Assembly (NCBI GenBank): GCA_051004015.1
Contig: JBPCKT010000050.1
Coordinates: forward strand, 1 to 29,434
Direction: 5' to 3'
DNA from: SXOA01 sp051004015
GTDB lineage: Bacteria > Planctomycetota > Planctomycetia > Pirellulales > Pirellulaceae
DNA length: 29,434 nucleotides
The notes under the pieces were generated by a model. It was not told the origin of the DNA. It searched no databases and saw only the letters and a list, made by a program, of their open reading frames with translations. The translations under genes were made by a program, and so were the position numbers. This document shows positions 18,933-27,291 of this stretch, piece after piece. The stretch's first letter is position 1; the number at the start of each line of letters is the position of its first letter.

Positions 18933-19553
18933 CTACGGCCAATCACCGCGGACGCAGAGCTGGATGATCTTCGGCACGAGCGCCCGGATTGCCCGCGAGC
19001 GATGACTGAGGACCGCCTTCACCGCGGGGCCGAGCTCGCCGAAGGTCTTGTGATACTCGGGAATCTCAAACAGCGGATCATATCCAAACCCGCCTTTGCC
19101 TGATTCGGAACAGAGAATCCGACCGCAGCAAAAATCTTCCGCTTCGGCCCGGACATTTCCCTCCGGATCGCTGAGCGTGGCGTGGCAAACATAATGCGCC
19201 GTTCGCTTTTCCAGGGGCACACCGGCAAGCTTCGCCAGCAGAAAGGCGTTGTTTCCGGCATCCGTCGCCCCTTCGCCGCTGAACCGCGCCGAGTAGATTC
19301 CCGGCGCGCCAGCCAAGGCATCCACCACCAGCCCGCTGTCTTCTCCCAGGACCCAAGCCTGCAAATGCCGCGCTTGCACCGTGGCTTTGAGCGCGGCATT
19401 GGCCGCGAAAGAATCTCCCGTCTCATCCACGTCCACGGAATTAGGCAGCTCGGCCAGCGACTTGAGCACAAACTCGTGCGGCTCCAGCAGGGGCAGGAGT
19501 TCTTCGACCTTCTTACGGTTGCGAGTTCCCAAAACGAGCAAGCGGGATGCCAT
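18933..19553 (-). CDS. rdgB: dITP/XTP pyrophosphatase (RdgB/HAM1)
   Basis: 206-residue cytoplasmic housekeeping enzyme that hydrolyses dITP, XTP and ITP to monophosphates, keeping deaminated purines out of DNA and RNA. Family motifs are GTRNRKKVEEL at the N-terminus, GEDSGLVVDALAGAPGIYSARF, GKGGFGYDPLFEIPE, KTFGEL and SHRSRAIR. Length fits the family (about 195-210). The start MASRLLVLGTRNRKK is chosen; a TTG 36 codons upstream would add Arg-rich sequence. It lies 37 bp downstream of the PHA-type gene, probably in one operon. Its stop directly abuts the stop of the convergent cyanophycinase gene. Confidence 0.95.
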   Translation of the reverse strand: MASRLLVLGTRNRKKVEELLPLLEPHEFVLKSLAELPNSVDVDETGDSFAANAALKATVQARHLQAWVLGEDSGLVVDALAGAPGIYSARFSGEGATDAGNNAFLLAKLAGVPLEKRTAHYVCHATLSDPEGNVRAEAEDFCCGRILCSESGKGGFGYDPLFEIPEYHKTFGELGPAVKAVLSHRSRAIRALVPKIIQLCVRGDWP

Positions 19554-19590
19554 GCGAAAATATGATACCCGTTGAAAGGACCAAGCGAAT

Positions 19591-19926
19591 TCAAGTCTTC
19601 GGCGGCGGTGCGTCCGGCGACGCCGGAGAAGGCTCCAGCGCCCGTTTGACATTCTTAGCAACCGCCCGCTCCGCCTGGTCCTTGAACATCATAGCCGCAA
19701 ACGGCAAATCGACATTCACCACCACCTCCGCAGCCGTCGCCTCTACCGTCCCTTTGATCGTAAACGCCATGCTCTTGAACGAAAACGCGGCGGTTGTTTC
19801 CTGGGAGTCCAACTGCAAATCGTGCCCTTGAAAATCCTTGGCCGTCTTCTCCAGAGCCGGCCGCACCCGCGCCAGCGCCTCCGCCGCCCCCAGTTCATGC
19901 GGAATTCGCACGGTAATTTTCGGCAT
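19591..19926 (-). CDS. Polyhydroxyalkanoic acid system family protein
   Basis: 111-residue soluble protein (MPKITVRIPHELG...). The pattern of an N-terminal IxVxxPHxLGxxEAxxR, a central SFKSMAFTIKGTVEA strand pair, and a lipid-binding-like beta sheet matches the small PHA_gran_rgn family, named for genes near polyhydroxyalkanoate granule loci. The true role is unclear; no PHA synthase is nearby. An AGGAG ribosome site lies about 10 nt before the ATG. It heads a two-gene unit with rdgB and is divergent from tRNA-Pro. The Pro-rich tail (PSPASPDAPPPKT) is likely disordered. Confidence 0.7.
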   Translation of the reverse strand: MPKITVRIPHELGAAEALARVRPALEKTAKDFQGHDLQLDSQETTAAFSFKSMAFTIKGTVEATAAEVVVNVDLPFAAMMFKDQAERAVAKNVKRALEPSPASPDAPPPKT

Positions 19927-19963
19927 TTGGGTCGTCTCCTGATGTCCGCCTCATCTTACAACC

Positions 19964-19993
19964 TTGTCGGCAGCCGCCTACCGCGGGTATAGT
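19964..19993 (+). promoter_or_regulatory. Promoter of tRNA-Pro
   Basis: TTGTCG (-35, 4 of 6) at 19964-19969, an 18-bp spacer, and TATAGT (-10, 5 of 6) at 19988-19993. Transcription would start about 12 nt before the tRNA. An overlapping TACAAT at 19993-19998 could also serve as -10. Confidence 0.55.
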
Positions 19994-20011
19994 ACAATAC
20001 TAATCCACCCT

Positions 20012-20087
<76 letters not shown>

Positions 20088-20100
20088 TATTCTTCGAAAT

Positions 20101-20128
20101 GAGCCATTCGGCGAGAACGTCGAAGGGC
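20101..20128 (+). repeat. 28-bp direct repeat, left copy
   Basis: Matches 23969-23996 at 25 of 28 positions. In both places a CCCGACT lies exactly 19 bp before the repeat start; in the left copy this is the end of tRNA-Pro. The two copies flank the kinase gene. Confidence 0.7.
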
Positions 20129-20137
20129 TTTCTTATT
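20103..20137 (+). terminator. Stem-loop with T-rich tail behind tRNA-Pro
   Basis: GCCATTCG (20103-20110) pairs with CGAAGGGC (20121-20128) with one A-G mismatch and a 10-nt loop, followed by TTTCTTATT. It fits an intrinsic terminator for the tRNA. The same hairpin, without a T-tail, recurs at 23971-23996. Confidence 0.5.
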
Positions 20138-20509
20138 GTAGCGGCGAGAGTTGCGGCTCGAAGAGGGTTCAAATTGTGTAATGCAATTGTCAGCAGTATC
20201 CAGGTGTTGAGGCAATCCCTTTCGCTGCTTCACGATCAGCGGTTCAAATACCGTCGCCCTTTCGGGCGGCGTATTGGTCCACGAGCTTCATGCTCGGCAT
20301 TCTCTCGCGCAAGACTTGTGCGGGCAATTTGCGCGGCCGAATCTGTACCATCCCTTTGAAATATATGCCAGGATCGGCTCGTAGACGACCCTACTGGGGC
20401 GGCGTACGATCGAGCTGTTGTGGTTAGAGAATCACAAGTTCGTCAGCGAAAGGTGAGGTTGCACACCAGCGTTGCAGAGCGTCACCACGCGCCCCGGCGG
20501 CGCTGGCGC
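20129..20509. other. Gene-free leader of the kinase gene with tRNA-like fragments
   Basis: No convincing gene. The T-loop string GGTTCAAAT of tRNA-Pro (20065-20073) recurs at 20166-20174 and 20241-20249. The last copy continues to match the tRNA 3' end at 16 of 19 positions and runs into a 7-bp hairpin GTCGCCC-TTTC-GGGCGGC (20253-20270). An 86-codon frame (20099-20359) overlaps the hairpins and is not called. Confidence 0.4.
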
Positions 20510-20520
20510 GGAGGATGACC

Positions 20521-23500
20521 ATGTCCGAGGATCTGACGACTCACGCGGATTCAGAAGTCCGACCGGGCACGTCCGCAGGCGTCACCCCCGCCGGGCCACC
20601 CGGCTACGAACTGCTCGACGAGGTCGGCCGCGGCGGCATGGGCGTCGTCTATCGCGCCCGCGACCTGGCCCTCGGCCGCGACGTGGCGGTCAAGCTTCTC
20701 GCCGAGCGCTACTCCCTCGACTCCCCCGCAGCCCAGCGCTTCGTCAATGAGGCCCGTATCACCGGCCAGCTACAGCACCCCGGCATCCCTGCCGTGCATC
20801 AGGTTGGCCACCTGGCCGACGGCCGGCCGTTCCTGGCGATGAAATTGATCAAGGGTTGCACCCTCGAAGCAGTTCTCAAGGACCGACCCGATCCCTCGGC
20901 CGATCGCGGCCGGTTGCTGGCGGTGTTCGAGGCGATCTGCCAGGCAGTGGGGTATGCCCACGCGCACCGGGTGATTCACCGCGACCTCAAGCCGGCCAAC
21001 GTCATGGTGGGCGCCTTCGGCGAAGTGCAGGTCATGGACTGGGGCCTGGTCAAGGTGCTCGGCGAGGGGGACACCGTTCCGGCAGCGGACGGTCCGACCC
21101 CGGATGCGACGCTCGCGTGGACGCAGGTCAGCCCGACACCGGAAGTGGGTTCGCACACGCAAGCGGGCAGCCTGATGGGCACGCCGGCGTTCGTTCCCCC
21201 CGAGCAGGCAGCGGGGGAACTGGCCAAGGTGGACGAGCGAGCCGACGTCTTTGGGCTGGGGGCCTTGTTGGCGGTAATCCTCACGGGAAAGCCGCCGTAC
21301 GTGGGGGAGAGCTTCGAGTCGGTGCGGGTGCAGGCGGTGCGGGGCAAGCTGGACGACTGCCTGGCTCGGCTGGAGGAGTGCGGGGCGGAGCCGGAGTTGG
21401 TGTCCCTGTGCCGGCAGTGCCTGGCGTTCGAGCCGGCCGACCGGCCCCGCGACGCGGGGGAAGTTGCGCAGGCGGTGGCGCGGTTACGGTCCTTGGCAGA
21501 GGAGCGGGCGCGAACGGCGGAGAAGGAGAAGGCGGCGGCCGACGCCCGCTCCGAGGAGCAGCGGCGGAAGCGGCGCTGGCAGCTCGCGGCGGCGGGGGTG
21601 GTCGCGGCGGCGCTCGTGGGCGGGCTGGTGGGGCTGGGCGCGTACCTGCGGGCGCAGGGGCAGGCTAACGCCGACCTGGAGGCCAAGAACTCCGACCTGG
21701 CCGCGGCCAACGAGCGGGAGAAACAGGCCAGGGACGAGCTGGAAACCACCCTCTACTTCGAACGCATCGCCCTGGCCCACCGCGAGTTGTCGGACAACAA
21801 CCTACGCCAAGCCGAAGAACTCCTCGATCAGTGCCCCGCCGACCGCCGCGCCTGGGAATGGGATTATCTCAAGCGCCTATGCCGCCTTGAACCACTGACG
21901 ATCCGGGGCCAACTCGGCGGCTGGCTCCAAAAGGCCGCGTTCAGCCCCGACGGCCGCCGCCTCGCCTCGGTCGGCGAAGACAAGCTCGTGAAAGTCTGGG
22001 ACGCGACGACCGGCCGCGAGCTGTTCGCGCTCCCCGGTACCGAAGGGGTCTCGTGTACGGCCTTTCGCCCGCCTGAGGGGCGCTGCCTCGCCACGGGGGA
22101 CGAAAGCGGCGCCGTAACCGTCTGGGACATGACGACTCGACAGGTGGTCCGCACCATCGGACGACATGCGGGCGCGGTTGGTGGCTTGGCCTTCAGCCCC
22201 GACGGCCGACTCCTGGCCACGGCCAGCTTCGACCAGACCGTGCGGGTCTGGGAGGCGACGAGCGGCGAGTTGCTCTACGTCCTGGACGGCCACGGGAGGC
22301 CGGTTCTCACCGTGGCCTTCAGCCCCGACGGCCGGCGCATCGCTTCGGGGCACAGGGATGGGACCATGATGATCTGGGACGCGACATCGGGCGAGGAACT
22401 CTACACGCTTCACGGACATCACAGCCCTGTGCCCGGTGTGGCCTTCAGCCCCGACGGCCGGCGCCTGGCGTCGGCCAGCGTTGATCAGACCGTGAAGATC
22501 TGGGACGTGGCCACCGGCCGGGAGACTCTCACGCTCCGCGGACACCTCCGCCCGGTCCACGGCGTGACATTCCTTGACGGCGGCCGGCGCCTCGCCTCGG
22601 ACGGCGAAGACAAGCGCGTGAAGGTCTGGGACGCGACGACCGGCGACGTAGTCCTCACGCTCCGCGGTCACACCCAGGCCGTCAACGGCTTGGTCATTAG
22701 CCCCGACGGCCGGCGCCTGGCCTCGGTGAGCGCTGACGGGACCATGAGGATTTGGGACGCGACCCCCGCCGACGCGCAGGCCGGTTCGGAGGTACTGACC
22801 CTCCACGGGCACACTGACGCGGTCTGGGCCCTGGCCTTCAGCCCCGACGGCCGGCGCCTGGCCTCCGCCGGTTGGGATGCCACCGTGCGGGTCTGGAATG
22901 TCCGAACGGGTGGGGAGGTATCCACCTTCCGCAAACACGGCGGCACGATCTTCGGCGTGGCGTTCAGCCCCGACGGCCGGCACATCGTCTCCGGTAGCAA
23001 GCGGGATGCGAAAGACGAGCCGGCCGAGTTGAAGGTCTGGGACGCGAACACCGGCCGGGAGGTCCTCCAGGCCGGTGAGAACGCCTCCCGAGCCTTTGGC
23101 GTGGCCTTCAGCCCCGGCAGCGGCCGGTGGATCGTGGCGGGAAACGATGGCCAGTTGACCGTCTGGGACGCGACGACCGGCCAAGTCGTTCACACATTCG
23201 ACGCACACAGCGCAGGGGCCTTCAACTTGCCGGGAGAAGTCTTTGGCCTGGCGTTCAGCCCCGACGGCCGGCGCTTGGCCTCTTTGAGCGCAACCGGGAT
23301 GGTGACCGTCTATGACGCCACGGGTTGGCGCGTGAAGTTCCCCCGGGCGCCCCTCGTCACCTTCCGCGCCTACAAAACTTATGTTCAGGGGAGCCTGGCG
23401 TTCAGCGCCGACGGCAATTGGCTGGTGGTGCCGGGCGACGAGAACACCGTCAAGATCTGGGACGTGACGACCACCGACAAGCCGCCGTCAGCCCCCCAGC

Positions 23501-23763
23501 TCACCCTGCGCGGCCACACCGACCAGGTCTGGGGGGTGGCGTTCAGCCCCGACCGCCGGTGGGTCGCCTCCGGGGGCGAGGATAACATGGTGAGACTCTG
23601 GGACGCCAAGACGGGCGAGTTGATCCGTCACTTCCGTGGGCACAGCAGCATGGTCAGCCGGGTGGCGTTCAGCCCGGACGGGAAGCAGCTCGCCTCAGCC
23701 AGCTTCGACAAAACCGTGAAGCTCTGGGACTTGACGCCCTTGAAAGATCAGCTAAAGGATTAA
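20521..23763 (+). CDS. Ser/Thr protein kinase with 14 WD40 repeats
   Basis: 1080-residue signalling protein. The kinase domain (about 30-325) has the glycine loop GRGGMGVVYRARD, VAVK, catalytic HRDLKPANV, DWG in place of DFG, and PPEQ in place of APE; such changes are usual in planctomycete kinases and the catalytic residues are intact. A transmembrane helix (about 360-380) and a coiled coil (about 385-420) follow, then 14 WD40 repeats (about 460-1075), enough for two seven-bladed propellers. The kinase should face the cytoplasm and the propellers the periplasm. GGAGG at 20510-20514 lies 6 nt before the ATG at 20521 and abuts the one at 20515, so 20521 is chosen. The gene stands alone between repeat copies at 20101 and 23969. 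Confidence 0.95.
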   Translation: MSEDLTTHADSEVRPGTSAGVTPAGPPGYELLDEVGRGGMGVVYRARDLALGRDVAVKLLAERYSLDSPAAQRFVNEARITGQLQHPGIPAVHQVGHLADGRPFLAMKLIKGCTLEAVLKDRPDPSADRGRLLAVFEAICQAVGYAHAHRVIHRDLKPANVMVGAFGEVQVMDWGLVKVLGEGDTVPAADGPTPDATLAWTQVSPTPEVGSHTQAGSLMGTPAFVPPEQAAGELAKVDERADVFGLGALLAVILTGKPPYVGESFESVRVQAVRGKLDDCLARLEECGAEPELVSLCRQCLAFEPADRPRDAGEVAQAVARLRSLAEERARTAEKEKAAADARSEEQRRKRRWQLAAAGVVAAALVGGLVGLGAYLRAQGQANADLEAKNSDLAAANEREKQARDELETTLYFERIALAHRELSDNNLRQAEELLDQCPADRRAWEWDYLKRLCRLEPLTIRGQLGGWLQKAAFSPDGRRLASVGEDKLVKVWDATTGRELFALPGTEGVSCTAFRPPEGRCLATGDESGAVTVWDMTTRQVVRTIGRHAGAVGGLAFSPDGRLLATASFDQTVRVWEATSGELLYVLDGHGRPVLTVAFSPDGRRIASGHRDGTMMIWDATSGEELYTLHGHHSPVPGVAFSPDGRRLASASVDQTVKIWDVATGRETLTLRGHLRPVHGVTFLDGGRRLASDGEDKRVKVWDATTGDVVLTLRGHTQAVNGLVISPDGRRLASVSADGTMRIWDATPADAQAGSEVLTLHGHTDAVWALAFSPDGRRLASAGWDATVRVWNVRTGGEVSTFRKHGGTIFGVAFSPDGRHIVSGSKRDAKDEPAELKVWDANTGREVLQAGENASRAFGVAFSPGSGRWIVAGNDGQLTVWDATTGQVVHTFDAHSAGAFNLPGEVFGLAFSPDGRRLASLSATGMVTVYDATGWRVKFPRAPLVTFRAYKTYVQGSLAFSADGNWLVVPGDENTVKIWDVTTTDKPPSAPQLTLRGHTDQVWGVAFSPDRRWVASGGEDNMVRLWDAKTGELIRHFRGHSSMVSRVAFSPDGKQLASASFDKTVKLWDLTPLKDQLKD
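21930..23735 (+). repeat. DNA-level WD40 repeat array
   Basis: Fourteen units of about 120-150 bp each carry a near-identical core (TTCAGCCCCGACGGCCGGCG) coding FSPDGRR, followed by a GTCTGGGACGC-type core coding VWDA. Nucleotide identity beyond what the protein needs points to recent unit duplication or gene conversion. Confidence 0.85.
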
Positions 23764-23968
23764 GCGATCGACCCCGGACCAAACCTGCCAGACAGATTCC
23801 TTCCGCCGCCGATTCGCTCAAGCCCGGCCGACCGGAGGTTTGCTGGTCCATACGGTCGCTCGCAACCGGGTCACGGACGAGCAAGCGCCGCAACGGGGCT
23901 TCCCAAACACGCACGCCGGCCAGAAAAAGTTCAATTGCCGTCTTGTTGTCCCGACTTAACGGGACAGA

Positions 23969-23996
23969 GAGCCCTTTGGCGAGAAAGTCGAAGGGC
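23969..23996 (+). repeat. 28-bp direct repeat, right copy
   Basis: Matches 20101-20128 at 25 of 28 positions. The inner part GCCCTTTG (23971-23978) pairs fully with CGAAGGGC (23989-23996), one pair being G-T. Unlike the left copy no T-rich tail follows. Confidence 0.7.
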
Positions 23997-24114
23997 GATT
24001 GCGAAAGCGTCTATTCCGTGATCAGCAGGTTCGGGGTGAATCTCCCCTTTCTACGTTAAAGAACTGCGTTCTCCTGCTTCTACTGTCCGATTCTCTCGAA
24101 CGAATTCCAAGTGA

Positions 24115-24250
24115 TTGACTAGGCTGATTTCCGCTCGCGAGGATGCGGGCGACTTCTTCCTCGTTAGCCACTGGCGCGAGGAAGAACGGACAGGCCAGCA
24201 GGTGCTCGAGCACTACCGCGGCCGGGGCACCTTCGAGGACCGCCTCGGCC
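24115..24250 (+). pseudogene. Transposase C-terminal fragment (possibly IS1380-like)
   Basis: A short open stretch reads DFFLVSHWREEERTGQQVLEHYRGRGTFEDRLG. The HYRGRGTFEDRLG string resembles the conserved (Y)RxRGxxEDRxxE helix near the active-site glutamate of DDE transposases, as in planctomycete IS1380-like elements (recalled, not searched). The match stops abruptly near 24250, where palindromic DNA begins, and there is no upstream catalytic region. It is read as a decayed remnant. It could instead be a chance frame antisense to nothing known. Confidence 0.4.
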
Positions 24251-24261
24251 CGCGGATTCAC

Positions 24262-24281
24262 CGGCCAGCGTGCGCTGGCCG
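24262..24281. repeat. Perfect 9-bp palindrome at the remnant edge
   Basis: CGGCCAGCG (24262-24270) pairs with CGCTGGCCG (24273-24281) around TG. An outer TCACCG (24258-24263) and CGGTGA (24287-24292) could form an alternative stem. It lies 22 bp from the zinc-ribbon gene stop and could end that transcript; no T-tract is seen. Confidence 0.6.
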
Positions 24282-24302
24282 CTCGTCGGTGAGCCATGCG
24301 GA

Positions 24303-25097
24303 CTACTGGAAGACTTTGTCCGAAAGTTCCGGCAGTTTGCGGATGCCGATTTTGCGAACCGTGGTCCAGGGGATGATGGTGACGGAGTAGCTGCCGTCTC
24401 CGTCCTGGCTGCCGAAGACTCCGAACTCGCGGATGGAGAGGATTTCGGAGTAAAATTCCGGGGCCACGATTTCCCCTTCGGCCAGAAAGATTTCCAGCTC
24501 GGTGTCGTCCCCCTTGCGGTCCCACAGTCGGCCGACGATGTAGCTGAGGGGATGAATGCCGTCCGGAGGAGGGTCGAGGGTGTCTTCCACTTCGACCGCT
24601 TCATAGACCTCCTCGACATTCTCTTGCGTTCCGAACCCGGGGAAGACGAACTGCCCGCTGCCGGTGGTTGGCGCGGAGGACTCCTCGGGGGCTTCCGGCA
24701 GCTCCATGTCGTCGTCGTCGTCGGGGATGCGGAATTTGGCCCCGCAGTGGGGGCATTGGCCGGCTTTGCCTTTCAGGCTGGGCGGCCCGTTGAGCTTGTG
24801 GCCGTTGGGGCAGAGGAAGATGAAAACGTCCGCCGGATTGAGCTTCCCCTTGCCGCTTCCCTGGCCGATTTCCGCGGCAGTGGCCTTTTCGTCTGCCGGC
24901 TTCCCTTCCGTCTCTTCCGTCTCTTCCGTAGGGGGTTCGGGGGGCGTTTCGGCAGCGCGTTCGGCCGCCGGTTCTTCTGCGTCGGGCTTGGGGACGACAA
25001 AAGGGGTGTTGCACTTGGGGCACTTCCCCGGCCGGCCCGCCAGGTTATCAGGGGCCGTGAGCTGATGGCCGTTGGGGCAAAGGAACTTGATCGGCAT
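24303..25097 (-). CDS. Double zinc-ribbon protein
   Basis: 264-residue protein with two matching N-terminal modules: FLCPNGHQLTAPDNLAGRPGKCPKC (about 5-29) and FLCPNGHKLNGPPSLKGKAGQCPHC (about 93-117). Each has CPNGH plus CPxC, so three Cys and one His could bind zinc. A Glu/Pro-rich linker (40-80) separates them and an acidic patch (DDDDD) follows the second. The C-terminal 80 residues (IVAPEFYSEILSIREFGVFGSQ...) are unfamiliar. No membrane segment. Planctomycete proteins with such CPNGH modules are common and of unknown role; DNA or protein binding is a guess. The ATG at 25097 places the first ribbon at the N-terminus; the preceding bases lack a ribosome site. Divergent from another zinc-ribbon gene. 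Confidence 0.8.
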   Translation of the reverse strand: MPIKFLCPNGHQLTAPDNLAGRPGKCPKCNTPFVVPKPDAEEPAAERAAETPPEPPTEETEETEGKPADEKATAAEIGQGSGKGKLNPADVFIFLCPNGHKLNGPPSLKGKAGQCPHCGAKFRIPDDDDDMELPEAPEESSAPTTGSGQFVFPGFGTQENVEEVYEAVEVEDTLDPPPDGIHPLSYIVGRLWDRKGDDTELEIFLAEGEIVAPEFYSEILSIREFGVFGSQDGDGSYSVTIIPWTTVRKIGIRKLPELSDKVFQ

Positions 25098-25281
25098 GAG
25101 GGGGGAGTGGCGAAGTGGTGCAAGCGCGCGGAGAAGCCAATCTTGATGGTAGTTGAAGGGCCACGGCGGTTCAACGCAATGGACGCAGCTCGTCAACTTG
25201 ACGCCGCCCGCCCTTGTGGGAAACTAGCGGAAGCACCGGGCGGAACAGAGTCATCGCTTTGCAAACAGCGGGCGCGGCGGC

Positions 25282-25300
25282 GGCAGGCATTCTGCCTGCC
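25282..25300. repeat. GGCAGGCA-TTC-TGCCTGCC palindrome
   Basis: Perfect 8-bp arms around TTC in the 267-bp gap between the two divergent zinc-ribbon genes. It resembles dispersed palindromes of planctomycete genomes (from memory) and could also be an operator site. Confidence 0.65.
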
Positions 25301-25364
25301 CAGCCCGCTTCCTTCGGCGATTCTGCTTCGCCCCCACGAGCCACATCCGGGGGACCTTTGGCCT

Positions 25365-26210
25365 ATGGCGATTGACGTAACCTGCGCCAGTTGCAAAACC
25401 CGCTTTCAGGTCAGCGACAAGTTCGCCGGCAAGCAAGGCCCTTGCCCCAAGTGCAAGAAGATCATCACCGTGCCGTCCAAAAAGGACGAGGTGGTCATCC
25501 ATGTCCCGGAATCCGGGCCCAAGGACAGCAAGGGGCAGCTCGTCCTCAAGCCCATCGCCCGCAAAGAGACGCGGCTGACGCCGGTGAACATTGGAGTCAT
25601 TGTCGGGAGCATCGTGCTGCTGCTTTTCCTTTCGCTCGTGCTCCGCATTGCCTATCGCGAATCGTTGCGCCCTCCAGAAGTCGCTGGTCAAGGGACCAAG
25701 GGAGGTCCGCCGAAAACGAAGGAGGGAGCGCCGACGGGGACCAACGATCCGTCCAAGGAGAAGGCGAAGCCCGGCGATCCGGTGCCGGCGATCGGTATCA
25801 CCGTTCCGCCATCGCTACAACTCATTCTGGCGCTGGGAGCCATTCTGCTCGCGCCCGCCATTGCCTTTGGGGGCTACACCTTCCTGCGGAACGACGAGCT
25901 GGAACCGTATCGCGGGCAGGCTCTCTGGGTGCGTCTGCTCATCATCTCCGCCGCCTACCCGATGCTGTGGGGCGTTTACTGGGCGCTGTTCGGCTACTTC
26001 TCGGGAAATTTTGAAGGAAGCCCGCCGCTGATGGCCCTGGCGATGGTGGTTCCACTGCTGATTCTGGCGGGCGCGTTCGTCGCGCACGTCACGCTCGACT
26101 TCGAGTACGGCACCGCGCTTCTGCACTGCTGCATGTATCTCAGCGCCACGGTGCTGCTGCGGCTGATTATCGGCCTGCCGCCGCACTGGACGAGTTGGGG
26201 GACGATGTGA
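25365..26210 (+). CDS. Zinc-ribbon membrane protein
   Basis: 281-residue protein. An N-terminal ribbon CASC...CPKC (about 7-33; CxxC, then CPKC after VSDKFAGKQGP) is followed by one transmembrane helix (about 72-93), a Lys/Pro/Gly-rich linker, and four more hydrophobic segments (about 145-168, 183-208, 218-240, 248-270). The ribbon type (VTCASCKTRFQVSDKFAGKQ) is common in planctomycetes as a cytoplasmic module on membrane proteins; the role is unknown. The ATG at 25365 has GGGGGA about 9 nt upstream; the open frame reaches back to 24270 but that part is antisense to the neighbour. Its last 44 bp overlap the convergent hydrolase gene. Confidence 0.82.
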   Translation: MAIDVTCASCKTRFQVSDKFAGKQGPCPKCKKIITVPSKKDEVVIHVPESGPKDSKGQLVLKPIARKETRLTPVNIGVIVGSIVLLLFLSLVLRIAYRESLRPPEVAGQGTKGGPPKTKEGAPTGTNDPSKEKAKPGDPVPAIGITVPPSLQLILALGAILLAPAIAFGGYTFLRNDELEPYRGQALWVRLLIISAAYPMLWGVYWALFGYFSGNFEGSPPLMALAMVVPLLILAGAFVAHVTLDFEYGTALLHCCMYLSATVLLRLIIGLPPHWTSWGTM

Positions 26211-27291
26211 GGGACGATGCGAGCTGAGGTATGTCCCAATGAATATCAGTTGTCGCCAGAGAATCCCGATGCCGCGGCACCTGACTGGTGGTGGCCCATT
26301 CCACGATCCGCCAGTCCAGCCAGCGGCGGTCGGGGTCCATTCCGGCGGTGCCAAAGAAGCCGAGATGACCGCCAGACGGCGTGATGACGAGCTGGGTGGT
26401 GCTGGAATAAGTTGCGGTCTCAAAAGGCTTGACCGGCACGATGGGGTCGTCCGCCGCGGCGACGATGACGGTCGGCACGGCAATGTTCTTAAGCGTCCGC
26501 CCAGCGCCGGACCGCTCATAGTAATCCTCGGCCGAGGCAAAGCCGCCGAGCGGGGCAGTGAATCGCTGGTCGAACTCCCGCAAGTGGCGCGGGGGCGGGT
26601 CGAGCGGGGGGGCGAATTCCTTGGGCACCCGCCGGTTGCGAACGGCAGCCGCCCGGAGCAATCCGCGGAGAAACTTGCGGTTGTAGAGCTGGTTCAGCCC
26701 CGTCTCCATGTTTCGCGCACAGGCAGGCAGGTCAATCGGCGGAGCCACCGCCATGGCCCCTGCCAGGTTCGCCGGCCGCTGACTCCCAAGCTCCCCCAGC
26801 AGCTTGAGGACATGGTTGGCTCCCATGGAAAAACCGACGAGAAACACCGGCGAATCAGGGCAGCACTCGATCACGTGGAGAAGTGCCGACCCAACGTCGT
26901 CACTCCGTCCTGCATGGACCGGCAGCCTGGCCAGGCCGGCCCCCGCACCGCAGTCGCGCAGATCCATCCGAAAAACCCGCACCCCCTTTCCCACCAACTT
27001 CGCCGCCGTCCGCTGCATATAAGTGGACTGGTGGCAGCCCCCCAGGCCATGCACGAGCAGCGCCACGCGGTCGCCATCCCGCCACTGCTGATTTCCCGGC
27101 AAGTCATCGTGCAGCACCAATTGGTCGCTGTCCGGCAGCGATACCTTGTGCTGCTGGGCGCTGGCGGACCATTTCAACCCAGGAAGATAGCAGCCCAGAA
27201 CCGTCTGGGCGTGTCCGCCGCGAACCAAGGGGTGCGGGATAAAGGTAGAAAACATTGCGGGACCAGCAGCGGAATGAGACCAACGAAACAT
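26167..27291 (-). CDS. YheT-type alpha/beta hydrolase
   Basis: 374-residue hydrolase. The family start FIPHPLVRGGHAQTVLG is followed by an oxyanion-hole HGLGG, the nucleophile elbow GFSMGAN, Asp in AADDPIVP and His in SGGHLGFFG, giving a full Ser-Asp-His triad. It matches the YheT/EMB8 group of predicted esterases or acyltransferases, whose substrates are poorly known. No signal peptide. The last 25 or so residues (SSLTSSPNSSSAAAGR) are low complexity and lie where the gene overlaps the zinc-ribbon membrane protein by 44 bp. ATGs at 27291 and 27255 are both possible; neither has a ribosome site. Confidence 0.88.
   Translation of the reverse strand: MFRWSHSAAGPAMFSTFIPHPLVRGGHAQTVLGCYLPGLKWSASAQQHKVSLPDSDQLVLHDDLPGNQQWRDGDRVALLVHGLGGCHQSTYMQRTAAKLVGKGVRVFRMDLRDCGAGAGLARLPVHAGRSDDVGSALLHVIECCPDSPVFLVGFSMGANHVLKLLGELGSQRPANLAGAMAVAPPIDLPACARNMETGLNQLYNRKFLRGLLRAAAVRNRRVPKEFAPPLDPPPRHLREFDQRFTAPLGGFASAEDYYERSGAGRTLKNIAVPTVIVAAADDPIVPVKPFETATYSSTTQLVITPSGGHLGFFGTAGMDPDRRWLDWRIVEWATTSQVPRHRDSLATTDIHWDIPQLASSLTSSPNSSSAAAGR

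Larger units (their letters stand above)
23764..24302. other. Gene-free region with hairpins and transposase remnant
   Basis: No intact gene. It holds a perfect hairpin TGTCCCG-ACTTAA-CGGGACA (23947-23966), the right copy of the 28-bp repeat, a transposase-like fragment, and a 9-bp palindrome next to the zinc-ribbon gene stop. Confidence 0.55.

Noticed and set aside
20241..20270. Second tRNA gene
   Set aside because: Only a T-arm-like part is present; no anticodon or D-arm can be built upstream.
20099..20359. 86-codon frame after tRNA-Pro
   Set aside because: It includes the likely terminator hairpin and tRNA-like fragments; the translation is not protein-like.
21930..23735. CRISPR-like regular repeat array
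   Set aside because: The repeats are in frame and code WD40 blades; there are no unique spacers. No CRISPR array was seen elsewhere.
24270..25364. Long 5' extension of the zinc-ribbon membrane protein frame
   Set aside because: It is antisense to the double zinc-ribbon gene; the CASC...CPKC ribbon starts right after the ATG at 25365.
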